64,000 bases of DNA. Origin: DASZPL01 sp035550315 (GTDB taxonomy: Bacteria; Actinomycetota; Actinomycetes; JAFAQI01). Position 1 is the first letter of the stretch. Each line of letters begins with the position of its first letter. The notes under the pieces are model-generated. The model saw only the letters and a list, made by a program, of their open reading frames with translations. It ran no database searches and was not told the origin of the DNA. Positions 52,558 to 60,800 of the stretch are shown piece by piece. The position numbers and the translations under genes are program-made. The stretch covers positions 3,534-67,533 of the forward strand of contig DASZPL010000009.1 in the NCBI GenBank assembly GCA_035550315.1. Direction: 5' to 3'.

Positions 52558-52586
52558 CCCGCCTCTCGGGCGAGATCCTGCCCGAA

Positions 52587-53870
52587 TCAGGCGGGGTTGT
52601 CAGCCACCTGGCTGGCAGCGACCGACTGTGCCGCGGCGCTGCCGTGGGTCCAGCGCAGGAAGCGCTCGACCGCGCGGATGACGTGGGCGCTGCGGACCGA
52701 GGCGAACACGTCAAACGCATGTTGCGCACCCGGCAGTTCGGCGTAGACCACCGGGTTGTCGTTCGCCTCTCGCAACCGTCGCACCAGTTCGCGCGCTTCC
52801 AACACGTTGACCAGCGAGTCGCGCGCTCCGTGGATGACGAAGAACGGCGGCGCGTCCGAGCGGACTCGAGTGAGCGGGGACGCCGCACGCGCCATGTCCC
52901 GATCGCGGTTCTTGAAGATCCGCGGAGCGAGGAACATTCGGTACTCGCGCTCGCCGGCCTTCGTTCCGAGCACGTTGGCGAGGTCGTACGCGCCGTAGAA
53001 CGGCACGCATGCGGCCACGGAGGTGTCGGCGGACTCGAAGCCCGGTTGGTAGGCCGGGTCGTTGGGGGTCAGCGCGACCATCGCCGCCAGATGGCCGCCG
53101 GCCGACCCTCCGGTGACCGCGACGAAGTCGGGGTCACCGCCGTACTCCTCAATGTTGTCGCGGATCCACGCCAACGCCTGCTTGCACGCGATCAGGTGCT
53201 CCGGCCAGGCGGACTGCGGTGACAGCGGGTAGTTCGGCGCGACGCAGACCCAGCCGCGCGCGGCCAGGTGGTTCATCAGCGGCAGGCCTTGTTGCTCCTT
53301 CTCGCCGATCACCCAGCCGCCGCCGTGGATCTGCAGCAGCACCGGCAGCTTGCCGCCGGCCTCCCGTGGCCGGTAGATGTCGAGCAGGTTGCGCCGCTTG
53401 CGCGCACCGGGTCGTGGGTTGGCGTAGGCGATGTTGCCGATCCGCCTCACGTCCGGGTGCTTGGTCTGCCACGGCATCAGCACCTGCCGCCATGGCGTGG
53501 TCAGATCCGCCTTCGTCGGAGCCGGGTCGAGCTGCGCAATCCAGTCGCTGCCGAGCCCTTCGGCGAGTGCGTCCTCGACCACGCCCCGCACCTGCAACGC
53601 CTGCCGGATCAGGGCGCCAAGGCCGACGGCCGACGCGGCGTTCAGCCCGAGCGCGATGCGGTCGCTGCGGTCGAGCCGGCCGCGCTTTGCGGCGACGTAG
53701 GCCGCCGAGCCGGCGGCGGTGATCGCCAGGTTCTGCGGCGCCAGCTCGCTGGTCAGCCAGCTCGCGACAAACGAGGGCATCGCGAGCGGGTTCGCATTCG
53801 GAATCGGGCGCAGGCCGTTCGCGGTCAGGCCGGCCCCCAGCGCCGACAGCCGCAGGAATCGCTTCCCCAC
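52587..53870 (-). CDS. HSL-family alpha/beta-hydrolase (esterase/lipase)
   Basis: A 427-residue hydrolase of the hormone-sensitive-lipase family. An N-terminal 130-residue hydrophobic/helical region precedes the catalytic domain. The oxyanion motif is HGGGW, the nucleophile GGSAGG, with Asp in HGARDSLVN and His in GAQHAF, so the triad is complete. Such mycobacterial Lip proteins hydrolyse short-chain or sterol esters. GTG 53870 fits; the longer frame to 54161 would run through the 63-bp repeat and is improbable. Divergent from the wax ester synthase gene, with the repeat in their 104-base gap. Confidence 0.87.
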   Translation of the reverse strand: MGKRFLRLSALGAGLTANGLRPIPNANPLAMPSFVASWLTSELAPQNLAITAAGSAAYVAAKRGRLDRSDRIALGLNAASAVGLGALIRQALQVRGVVEDALAEGLGSDWIAQLDPAPTKADLTTPWRQVLMPWQTKHPDVRRIGNIAYANPRPGARKRRNLLDIYRPREAGGKLPVLLQIHGGGWVIGEKEQQGLPLMNHLAARGWVCVAPNYPLSPQSAWPEHLIACKQALAWIRDNIEEYGGDPDFVAVTGGSAGGHLAAMVALTPNDPAYQPGFESADTSVAACVPFYGAYDLANVLGTKAGEREYRMFLAPRIFKNRDRDMARAASPLTRVRSDAPPFFVIHGARDSLVNVLEARELVRRLREANDNPVVYAELPGAQHAFDVFASVRSAHVIRAVERFLRWTHGSAAAQSVAASQVADNPA

Positions 53871-53881
53871 GCCCCCATCAT

Positions 53882-53944
53882 CGCCGAGTGAGACGAAGTT
53901 CGCGTTCGTGGGCCCGCGGAACGCGAGTTTCGTCGCACTCGGCG
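53882..53944. repeat. 63-bp inverted repeat (25-13-25), copy 3
   Basis: Arms of 25 nt with a 13-nt loop; right arm identical to that of copy 1 (starts AACGCGAGTTTCGTCGCAC). Unlike the other copies this one lies between divergent genes, 11 bases upstream of the HSL hydrolase start and 30 bases upstream of the WS/DGAT ATG, so it is not simply a terminator. Confidence 0.85.
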
Positions 53945-53974
53945 GGGTGGTGGCGGGCGCCGTACGATTCCGGC

Positions 53975-55420
53975 ATGCAGCGGCTGGGTGGGCTCGACTC
54001 CGCGTTTCTCTACTTCGAAACGCCGACGATGCACATGCACGTCGGCGGGCTAATGCTGGTCGACCCCTCGACGGCGCCACGGCCGTACTCATTCGCGGAG
54101 TACTACCGCTACATCGAGTCACGGCTGCCGCGGGTGCCGGCCTTTCGGCGCAAGCTCGCAACCGTCCCGTTGAACCTCGGTCGGCCGGTGTGGGTCGAGG
54201 ATCCCGACTTCGACCTCGACTATCACTTGCGGCGTACGGCGGTGCCGGCTCCCGGCGGTGACCGGGAGACCGCCGACGTGGTGGGCGACATCCTCAGCCG
54301 GCCGCTCGACCGGAGCCGCCCGCTGTGGGAGATGTGGATCGTCGAGGGACGCGCCGACGGCCTGATCGCGATCGTCGCGAAGGTGCATCACTCGACGATC
54401 GACGGGATGACCGGCGCGAACATGATGGCCGAACTGTTCGATCTCGACGCCACCCCGCCGGATCCCGCCGGCGTGCAGGACGACTGGGAGCCGGAACGCG
54501 GGCCCGGCGACGTCGCGCTCCTCGGCCGCGCGCTCTACGACCTGGTCAGCCGGCCGGCCGGGGTCGTCAAGCTGCTGCCCGGCACGATGCTTGGCGTCGG
54601 CCGGCTGTTGAACCGCCGCGGTCGCGGCGCGCCCGGGATGCCGGCACCATTCACCGCGCCGCGGACGTCGTTCAACGCCACCGTCACCCCGCACCGCACG
54701 GTCGCGTACACGAAGATCTCGCTCGCCGACGTCAAGCTGATCAAGAACGCGTTCGACGTCAAGGTCAACGACGTCGTGATTGCGATCTGCTCCGGTGCGT
54801 TGCGCCGATACCTCGCGTCGCGCGACGAGCTGCCGGACCGTTCGCTGATCGCGGCGATCCCGGTCTCGGTGCACGACCGCAGCGAAGGGCAGGAAGGCAC
54901 CACCAAGGTGTCGGTGATGTTCTCCAGCCTCGCTAGCGACGTCGAGGATCCGGGGGAGCGGCTGCGCGAGATCGCGCGCACCAACGAGGGCGCGAAGGAA
55001 GACCACGAGCTGGTCGGCGCGCACTTGCTGCAGAACTGGGCCGAGCACGCCGCGCCGAACACGTTTTCATTAGCCGCGCGGGTCTACTCCAGCCTGCGGA
55101 TCGCGAACCGTCATCCGGTGGTGCACAACCTGATCATTTCGAACGTGCCGGGTCCGCCGATCCCGCTCTACTTCGACGGCGGCCGGCTGGTCGCACTGCA
55201 TCCGCTCGGCCCGGTCATGGACGGCGCCGGACTGAACGTGACCGTGCTGTCCAACATGGAGGCGATCGGGTTCGGCTTCATCGCCTGCCGCGAGCTGGTG
55301 CCCGACCTGTGGGACCTCGCCGAACAGGTCCCGGCGGCGACCGCGGAGCTGGTCGAGGCCGCTCGCGCGCTGGCGCCGGTGGGCGCTACGCCGCCGCCCG
55401 GCGCTGAATCCGCCGGCTGA
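53975..55420 (+). CDS. Wax ester synthase/diacylglycerol acyltransferase (WS/DGAT)
   Basis: A 481-residue bifunctional acyltransferase making wax esters or triacylglycerol at the membrane. The catalytic motif HHSTIDG is near residue 138, preceded by AIVAKV, and later PLWEMWIVEG, NDVVIAICSGALRRYL, and SNVPGPPIPLYFDGGRL match the WS/DGAT family. ATG 53975 gives the usual QRLGGLDSAFLYFETP start. Storage-lipid synthesis fits an organism that breaks down sterol to acetyl-CoA and propionyl-CoA. Its 3' end overlaps the convergent hydrolase by 35 bases. Confidence 0.93.
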   Translation: MQRLGGLDSAFLYFETPTMHMHVGGLMLVDPSTAPRPYSFAEYYRYIESRLPRVPAFRRKLATVPLNLGRPVWVEDPDFDLDYHLRRTAVPAPGGDRETADVVGDILSRPLDRSRPLWEMWIVEGRADGLIAIVAKVHHSTIDGMTGANMMAELFDLDATPPDPAGVQDDWEPERGPGDVALLGRALYDLVSRPAGVVKLLPGTMLGVGRLLNRRGRGAPGMPAPFTAPRTSFNATVTPHRTVAYTKISLADVKLIKNAFDVKVNDVVIAICSGALRRYLASRDELPDRSLIAAIPVSVHDRSEGQEGTTKVSVMFSSLASDVEDPGERLREIARTNEGAKEDHELVGAHLLQNWAEHAAPNTFSLAARVYSSLRIANRHPVVHNLIISNVPGPPIPLYFDGGRLVALHPLGPVMDGAGLNVTVLSNMEAIGFGFIACRELVPDLWDLAEQVPAATAELVEAARALAPVGATPPPGAESAG

Positions 55421-56306
55421 TCGACAAGCACGCTTCGACCAACGCCGGCACGAACTCGTCGGCGCCGAGCACCAGGGCGGTGTGCGCGCCCTCGATGTCG
55501 AACGACATCGCACCGGGAATCGCCGCGGCCAGCCGTCGCTGTCGCCGGGTCGGGATCAGCCGGTCGCGGGTCGCGACGATGACGCTGGCAGGTACGTCGA
55601 CCTGCCGGATCCATGCCGATGAGTCGAACCGGCCGATCTCGTCGATCGCCGCGAACATCGACCAGATGCTGGTGCTCCGGAACTCGGAGAACGCCCACGG
55701 CCCGAGTTGCGCAAGCTCGGCGCTCAGCGGCGTGGGCTCGTCGCTGAGCCGGGCCGCCAGCCGCTCCATCCCCAGTCGCGCGCGGCTGCCGAGCCGGGTC
55801 ATCGCAAGGGTGGTCAGCCAGAACCAGAGCCGCTCGGCGGGCGTGCCGCAGAAGTTGCGCGACGTCGCGCCGAGCACGAGTCCTTCGACCCGCCGCCGGT
55901 GGCGCTTCCAGACGAGTTGCGCGATCGCGCCGCCCATCGAGTAGCCGACCACGGTGAACCGATCGATGCCGAGCGCGTCGGCGACTGCCACGACATCGTC
56001 CGCGCAGTCGGCGAGCCGGAACTCCTCCGAGCGGATGCCGCGGCCGTGCCACCGCTGATCGAAGGCTACGACCCGGAAGTGCTCGGACAGCCGCGACATC
56101 GACGGGTACCACGACAGCGCCGCGGTCGTCGCCAAGGCGTGCACCAGGATGACGGCCGGAGCTCCAGGCGGCCCGGGCAGGTCGATCACGCAGGTGGTCC
56201 CGCGGCCCGGCAGCTCGAGCGGGCGACCGGGCGCAAACTCCACCGGCTGGGCCGGCTTCGCGACCCGGCCGAGCGTTGCCAGCACTGCTGGCGCGAGCAT
56301 GACCAT
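55386..56306 (-). CDS. Alpha/beta-hydrolase
   Basis: A 306-residue alpha/beta-hydrolase of the general esterase/haloalkane-dehalogenase fold. The nucleophile is in GYSMGGAI, with Asp in ATRDRLIPTRR and His in EGAHTALVLG; oxyanion region VHALATTAALSW. ATG 56306 was chosen because longer starts run into the region with the Rv3520c-like promoter; ATG 56300 is close. The upstream gap holds a diverged ATCTGACG-type palindrome. It may cleave a C-C or ester bond in an aliphatic intermediate; unspecified. Confidence 0.85.
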   Translation of the reverse strand: MVMLAPAVLATLGRVAKPAQPVEFAPGRPLELPGRGTTCVIDLPGPPGAPAVILVHALATTAALSWYPSMSRLSEHFRVVAFDQRWHGRGIRSEEFRLADCADDVVAVADALGIDRFTVVGYSMGGAIAQLVWKRHRRRVEGLVLGATSRNFCGTPAERLWFWLTTLAMTRLGSRARLGMERLAARLSDEPTPLSAELAQLGPWAFSEFRSTSIWSMFAAIDEIGRFDSSAWIRQVDVPASVIVATRDRLIPTRRQRRLAAAIPGAMSFDIEGAHTALVLGADEFVPALVEACLSISRRIQRRAAA

Positions 56307-56318
56307 CGCTCGGAACTT

Positions 56319-56338
56319 ATCCTGACGGCGGGTCAGAA
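56319..56338. promoter_or_regulatory. Diverged ATCTGACG-type palindrome
   Basis: The sequence CCTGACGGCGGGTCAGAA keeps CTGACG and GTCAG halves but has two mismatches on each side of the consensus. It lies 13 bases upstream of the hydrolase start at 56306 and 40 bases from a KstR box. A possible weak site only. Confidence 0.4.
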
Positions 56339-56377
56339 ATGCGCGTTCGCAACGGTTTCCTCGCAGCATTGTCAAAC

Positions 56378-56391
56378 TGAAACGTGTTCTA
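56378..56391. promoter_or_regulatory. KstR box, full match
   Basis: TGAAACGTGTTCTA matches TnnAACnnGTTnnA fully. It lies 37 bases before the GTG of the Rv3520c-like gene, and 72 bases from the divergent hydrolase start, so it likely controls the rightward gene. Confidence 0.75.
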
Positions 56392-56428
56392 ATAGAGCGC
56401 CGATGCCGTTGTCGGGGAGGTAGGACGC

Positions 56429-57442
56429 GTGACGGACGACCTGAAGCTCGGGCTGATGCTCGGCTACTGGGGCGCGAATCCGGACGACGCCACCGAGACC
56501 GTGCTGGCCGCGGAAGACTGCGGCTTCGACACCGTGTGGACGGCCGAGGCGTACGGCTCCGACGCGTTCACGCCGCTGACCTGGTACGCCGCGCGGACCT
56601 CGCGGATCAAACTGGCGACCGGCTTGGTGCAGCTCTCGGCGCGCACTCCGGCGGCGACCGCGATGACCGCGGCGACGCTGGACGCACTGTCCGGCGGCCG
56701 GCTGACCCTCGGGCTCGGCGTCTCGGGCCCGCAGGTCGTGGAGGGTTGGTACGGCGTACCGTTCCCGAAGCCGCTCGAACGCACCCGCGACTACGTCGAG
56801 ATCCTGCGTTCGGTGTGGCGGCGTGACGTCGTCAGCCATGACAGCGCGCACTACCCGCTGCCGTTCCCCGGCGGCACCGGGCTCGGCAAGTCCATCAAGC
56901 TGACCCTGCACCCCGTGCGTGACCGGATTCCGATCCTGCTCGGCGCGGAGGGCCCGAAGAACGTCGCGCTCGCGACCGAGATCGCCGACGGCTGGCTGCC
57001 GATCTTCTACCACGTGGAGCGGGGCAACGACGTCTACGCGGAAGCGCTGGCCGGCGCTTCGGCCGGCTTCCGCGTCTGCTGCCCGGTGACCGTCGTCGTC
57101 AACGACGACGTCAAAGCCGCGATCGAGACGGTGAAGTGGACGTTGGCGTTCTACATCGGCGGCATGGGTGCGGCCAACATGAACTTCCACCTCAACGTGA
57201 TCGGCCGGATGGGGTACGCCGATGACGCCGCCGTCGTCCAGCGGCACTTCCTCGACGGCGACCGGGAAGCCGCCATGCGGGCGGTGCCGGACGACCTCGC
57301 CGACGGCATCGCGCTGTGCGGGCCGCTCGACCGGATCAAGGAACGGCTCGAGCTGTGGCGGCAGAGCCCGGTCTCCGAAATCCTGGTCGGCGGCGTGCGC
57401 GATCCGAAACAGCTCGCCGCGCTGACCGACATGGTCCGGTAG
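56429..57442 (+). CDS. LLM-class F420-dependent oxidoreductase, Rv3520c-like
   Basis: A 337-residue luciferase-like protein closely resembling Rv3520c of the cholesterol regulon: KLGLMLGYWGANP, FDTVWTAEAYGSDAFTPL, LGLGVSGPQVVEGWYGVPF, ILLGAEGPKNVALA, WLPIFYHVE. The F420-binding pattern with GYWG start is family-typical. The KstR box at 56378-56391 agrees with control by KstR in mycobacteria. Its biochemical role is not known there either. GTG start with GGGGAGG nine bases upstream. The beta-lactamase-like gene follows after 11 bases. Confidence 0.9.
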   Translation: MTDDLKLGLMLGYWGANPDDATETVLAAEDCGFDTVWTAEAYGSDAFTPLTWYAARTSRIKLATGLVQLSARTPAATAMTAATLDALSGGRLTLGLGVSGPQVVEGWYGVPFPKPLERTRDYVEILRSVWRRDVVSHDSAHYPLPFPGGTGLGKSIKLTLHPVRDRIPILLGAEGPKNVALATEIADGWLPIFYHVERGNDVYAEALAGASAGFRVCCPVTVVVNDDVKAAIETVKWTLAFYIGGMGAANMNFHLNVIGRMGYADDAAVVQRHFLDGDREAAMRAVPDDLADGIALCGPLDRIKERLELWRQSPVSEILVGGVRDPKQLAALTDMVR

Positions 57443-57453
57443 GACCTGACCGC

Positions 57454-58548
57454 ATGTCGGTCATTGCTGGCGAGAGCATCAATGCGTTGCTCGGCCGCGC
57501 GCGCCGCGACGTCGACGAGGGCGTGTTGCCCTCGTGCCAACTGGCGCTCGCCTGCGACGGCGAGGTGGTCGCCGCCGCGACGTTCGGCGCACCCGACGGG
57601 TCGCGCTATGTGACCTTCAGCGTGACCAAGGCGTTCAGCGCCGGGCTGGCGTGGCTGCTGATCGGCGACGCGGCGGTGTCCGACCAAACCCGTGTGGCCG
57701 AGGTGGTGCCGGAATTCGGCAGCAACGGCAAGCACGTCGTGACGATCGAGCATCTGCTGACACACACGGCGGGGTTCCCGCGGGCGCCGATGCGCCCCGA
57801 GGAAGGCGTCGACCGGGAGCGTCGACTGGAGCGGTTCGCATCATGGCGACTCGACTGGGCGCCGGGCAGCCAGACGGAGTATCACGCGACCTCGGCGTAC
57901 TGGCCGCTCGTGGAAGTGGTGGAACGGGTCACCGGGTCGGACTTCCGGCAGGTCTTCGCCGAGCGCATCGCCGCGCCACTGGGCCTCCGCGGGTTGTCAC
58001 TCGGCGCCGCCATGGGTCAGCAAAACGACGTGATGCCGGTCTGCGCCGTCGGCGACGCGACCGGTGCGGCCGAGACCCTGGGCGACCGGTTGCGGGAAAC
58101 CGGTGCGGGCTTCCTGCTGCGCTTCAACGAACCGGAGGTGCTCGCCGCCGGCGTGCCGGGTGCCGGGGCGGTGGCGACCGCGAGCGACGTCGCGCTGTAC
58201 TACCAGTCGTTGCTCGGCCCGGACGACGCGGTCTGGCCACGCGACGTGGTGCGCGATGCGACGAGCAACGTGCGCAACACCTTGGTCGATCCGCTGTTCA
58301 ACCACCCGGCGAACCGCACGCTCGGCCTGGTCGTCGCCGGTGACGACCCGCTGATGCGCGGCTTCGGCCGCAGTGTCGGGCCGAGGGCGTTCGGTGCGAT
58401 GGGCGTCGGCGGTCAGATCGCCTGGGCCGACCCGGACAGCGGCCTGTCGTTCTGCTACCTCACCAACGGCCTGGACGCCGACGTCGTCGGCTCGTTCCAG
58501 CGCGCCGCGAAGCTCGCCGGGCTGGCCGGCCGCTGCGCCGCCATCTAA
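57454..58548 (+). CDS. Serine beta-lactamase-like esterase (class C/VIII esterase fold)
   Basis: A 364-residue protein of the beta-lactamase/esterase group. The catalytic Ser-x-x-Lys is SVTK (about residue 52), and the Tyr is in the TEYHATSAYW stretch (about 147), where the usual YxN is YHA; the third motif is the weak GVGGQIAW. It has TLLTHTAGF-like HLLTHTAGFP, typical of LipD/LipE-type esterases. No signal peptide, so it is cytoplasmic; probably an ester- or lactone-cleaving enzyme in the sterol regulon, as such genes are near Rv3520c-like ones. Confidence 0.85.
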   Translation: MSVIAGESINALLGRARRDVDEGVLPSCQLALACDGEVVAAATFGAPDGSRYVTFSVTKAFSAGLAWLLIGDAAVSDQTRVAEVVPEFGSNGKHVVTIEHLLTHTAGFPRAPMRPEEGVDRERRLERFASWRLDWAPGSQTEYHATSAYWPLVEVVERVTGSDFRQVFAERIAAPLGLRGLSLGAAMGQQNDVMPVCAVGDATGAAETLGDRLRETGAGFLLRFNEPEVLAAGVPGAGAVATASDVALYYQSLLGPDDAVWPRDVVRDATSNVRNTLVDPLFNHPANRTLGLVVAGDDPLMRGFGRSVGPRAFGAMGVGGQIAWADPDSGLSFCYLTNGLDADVVGSFQRAAKLAGLAGRCAAI

Positions 58549-58553
58549 ACGTT

Positions 58554-58595
58554 TGTCAGCATTTGCCGGGGCTATAGGCCCCGCAAACGCTGACA
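58554..58595. terminator. Bidirectional hairpin terminator
   Basis: Imperfect 42-base hairpin (outer arms TGTCAGC / GCTGACA, inner GGGGC / GGCCCC, tetraloop-like TATA) between the convergent serine esterase and acyl-CoA dehydrogenase. It starts six bases after the esterase stop. No T-run. Confidence 0.75.
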
Positions 58596-58605
58596 GGTTG
58601 CTTGG

Positions 58606-59724
58606 TCAGGCGTCGAGGACCTGCGCAGCGATCAGCTCGTCGAGATAACGGTCGTCCCAGTAGTTCAATTGCAGCGACTTCGCGCGCCGGAAGTAGAGCT
58701 GGATGTCGAACTCGACGGTGAAGCCGACACCACCGAAGATCTGCACGGCGGTGGCGGTGACGTCGCGGAACGTGCGGCAGGCGAAGCTCTTCGCCATCGG
58801 CGCCAGCCGGTCGACCGGGCGGCCCTCGCTACGAGCCCAGGCCGCCTGCCACGCCAGCGTCTGGGCTCCGTCGACGCGCGTGGCGGCGTCGGAGAGGTAG
58901 TGCGCGATCGCCTGGAACGCGCCGAGTGGCTTGTCGAACTGCTCGCGGGTCTTCGCGTAGTCGACCGCCAGGTCCAGCGCAGCTCGAGCGCCGCCGACGG
59001 CCTGTGCGGCGAGCAGGGTGACGCCGTCGAGCATCGTCTGGTGCCAGGCCTCCCACACGCCGGCGCCGGAGCCCACCACGGCGGCGGCGTCGACGGCCAC
59101 GTCGTCGAAGGTCACCTTGAACTGCGCGTCACCGGCCACCGTCAGCTGCTGCTCGAGTGACACCCCCGGTGCGGTCGGCTCGACCAGGACGGCCGCGACC
59201 TGCTCGCCGGCTCGGGCGAGGACGAGCATCACGTCGGCGGCTTGCGCGAATGGCACGTGCCGCTTGGTCCCCGTGAGCCGGAAGCCGGCGCCGTCGGGCG
59301 TCGCCTGCAGCGCAATCCCGGCTTCGGCGTACCCGCCGTCGGGCTCCAGCCAGGCGACGGTCGCGATCGACGAGCCGGCGGCGATCGCCGGCAGCCACCG
59401 CTGGCGCAGTTCGGGCGAGCCGACCCGTCCGATCAACCCCGCTGCCAAGACGCATCCGGCGAAGTGCGGGCTGGTGACCAACGCCCGGCCGAACTCCTCG
59501 TAGACGATCGCGGCCTCGACCATGCTCATGCCGCTGCCGGCGTACTGCTCGTCGATCATCAAGCCGAGCACGCCGAGCTCCGCCAGCTGCTGCCACAGCG
59601 CGGGCTCGTAGCCGACCGGGTCGTTCTCCAGCTTGCGCACCACGTCCGGACCGTGGTGGCGCTCGCACGCGCGCCGAACGGTCTCCCGCAGCAACTCCTG
59701 CTCGGAGGTGAAGTCCATGTCCAT
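58606..59724 (-). CDS. Acyl-CoA dehydrogenase (FadE family, beta-type)
   Basis: A 372-residue acyl-CoA dehydrogenase. N-terminus MDFTSEQELLRETVRRACER, FAD segment QIFGGVGFTVEFDIQLYFRR and the C-terminal LNYWDDRYLDELIAAQ are family features. The middle domain is Ala-rich and the catalytic Glu position is not obvious; with its shape it resembles the non-catalytic partner in sterol FadE heterotetramers. It is the last gene of a leftward operon beginning with another FadE at 63140, so these two may pair. Separated from the ChsH1-like gene by a 29-bp tandem repeat. Confidence 0.85.
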   Translation of the reverse strand: MDMDFTSEQELLRETVRRACERHHGPDVVRKLENDPVGYEPALWQQLAELGVLGLMIDEQYAGSGMSMVEAAIVYEEFGRALVTSPHFAGCVLAAGLIGRVGSPELRQRWLPAIAAGSSIATVAWLEPDGGYAEAGIALQATPDGAGFRLTGTKRHVPFAQAADVMLVLARAGEQVAAVLVEPTAPGVSLEQQLTVAGDAQFKVTFDDVAVDAAAVVGSGAGVWEAWHQTMLDGVTLLAAQAVGGARAALDLAVDYAKTREQFDKPLGAFQAIAHYLSDAATRVDGAQTLAWQAAWARSEGRPVDRLAPMAKSFACRTFRDVTATAVQIFGGVGFTVEFDIQLYFRRAKSLQLNYWDDRYLDELIAAQVLDA

Positions 59725-59741
59725 TCGGGCTCCTACGGCTG

Positions 59742-59821
59742 CCAGGACTCGCCGCTGCGAGTCAGGGTTTCCAGGACTCGCCGCTACGAGTCAGGGTTTC
59801 CAGGACTCGCCGCTGCGAGTC
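59742..59821. repeat. 29-bp tandem repeat, 2.8 copies, each a small palindrome
   Basis: Three near-identical units begin at 59742, 59771 and 59800 (CCAGGACTCGCCGCTGCGAG in each; one base differs). Each contains the palindrome GACTCGC-N4-GCGAGTC. The array covers the 3' end and stop of the ChsH1-like gene and the gap to the FadE gene. It lacks spacers, so it is not CRISPR; it may be an expanded attenuator or protein site. Confidence 0.85.
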
Positions 59822-60276
59822 CATGGGTTGTCGTCGGGTGTGGTCGGCACCGCGATCCGGGCGTGGCAGGTCGTGCAGGTGCGGTCACCGACGGTCAGCG
59901 CCACGTCCACGGTGATCCAGCCGCACCCCGCCTCGTCGGTCGCCACGTCGGTGACCTGCCCGGTGAACGTCATGGTGTCGCCCGGGAACACCGAGTCGTG
60001 CATCCGGAACGTCATCCGGCCGAGCCGGCCGCGCGGCCCGGTCCAGTCGGTCAGGTATCGCTCGAACCAGGCCGCTTGGTTCGGGGTGTTCAGGAAGATG
60101 TCGCGCACGCCGTTGCGTTCGGTGGCGAAGTGATAGTCGTGGTGCTGCGGCCGCCAGTCGCGGGTGGCCAGCGCGCCGAGCACGACGGTGGTCGACGTGA
60201 CGTCGTAGCTCAGCGCGGGCAGGGACGCGCCGACGGCGACGTCGGCCAGCAGGAGCTCGCGAGCGACCGTGGTCAT
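59791..60276 (-). CDS. MaoC-like hydratase, ChsH1-like
   Basis: A 161-residue hotdog/MaoC-like dehydratase similar to ChsH1 (Rv3541c): GALATRDWRPQHHDYHFAT, DIFLNTPNQAAWFERYLTDWTGP, MTFTGQVTDVA. In ChsH1-ChsH2 this subunit hydrates steroid enoyl-CoAs in the last side-chain round. Its last residues TRSGESWKP and stop are encoded by the tandem 29-bp repeat, so the tail of this version is repeat-derived and longer than usual. ATG overlaps the preceding gene by four bases. Its partner here is the N-terminal-ChsH2-like protein. Confidence 0.83.
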   Translation of the reverse strand: MTTVARELLLADVAVGASLPALSYDVTSTTVVLGALATRDWRPQHHDYHFATERNGVRDIFLNTPNQAAWFERYLTDWTGPRGRLGRMTFRMHDSVFPGDTMTFTGQVTDVATDEAGCGWITVDVALTVGDRTCTTCHARIAVPTTPDDNPWTRSGESWKP

Positions 60277-60800
60277 TGCTCGGCGTCCCGGCGGTAGCCG
60301 AACCCGGTGTAGGACTCGACCGCGACCAAATCGGAGCGCTGGTTGCGGTACTCCACATCGATCACCCAGAACCGGCCGACACCGAGTTTGGTGCGCTTCT
60401 CGTCGCTGACCGACCGCAGCCGCTGCAACGTGGTGAGCACATCACCCGGCCGCACCGGCTCGTAGAACACGATGGTGTTGTCGCTCATCACCGCCTCCGG
60501 CAGCTCGAAGCGCTCCTTCAGGTCGAAGTGCACTTGCAGTGGCAGGGGTTGCACGTCGCGCCCCGGCGCCCAGTGATGCGGCCGGAACCACACCGAGACC
60601 ATGGTCGGCGGGGCGATCGGTCCGCCGGTGAGCTCGACGGCAACCCGGTCGTCCCAATACAGCGGGTTGCCGTTCTCGACCGAGGCGCACGAGGTCCAGA
60701 TGTAGCCGCGCTCGACCGGGAACTCGCCGGTGACTTCGTACTGCGGTTGGTCGATCGCCGCGGCCACGTCGGCGGGGAGGGCGGTCGTCGGCGCACTCAT
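60273..60800 (-). CDS. FAS1-like/MaoC-N dehydratase domain protein (ChsH2 N-terminal-like)
   Basis: A 175-residue hotdog protein of the FAS1-like dehydratase class, corresponding to the N-terminal MaoC-like domain of ChsH2 (Rv3542c). Typical are VERGYIWTSCASVENGNPLYWDD, GGPIAPPTMVSVWFRPHHWAPG, and the YEPVRPGDVLTTLQRLRSVS dimer segment. The DUF35 domain that follows in ChsH2 is absent, unlike in the M. tuberculosis protein. Starts at ATG 60800, overlapping the CaiB-like stop; together with the next gene it likely forms a heterodimeric enoyl-CoA hydratase. Confidence 0.82.
   Translation of the reverse strand: MSAPTTALPADVAAAIDQPQYEVTGEFPVERGYIWTSCASVENGNPLYWDDRVAVELTGGPIAPPTMVSVWFRPHHWAPGRDVQPLPLQVHFDLKERFELPEAVMSDNTIVFYEPVRPGDVLTTLQRLRSVSDEKRTKLGVGRFWVIDVEYRNQRSDLVAVESYTGFGYRRDAEQ

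Noticed and set aside
52587..54161. A longer HSL hydrolase with 97 extra residues
   Set aside because: The extension translates the 63-bp repeat and the start of the divergent WS/DGAT gene and has no domain; GTG 53870 fits better.
59742..59821. CRISPR array
   Set aside because: The 29-bp units abut with no spacers of variable sequence, and no cas gene is near.
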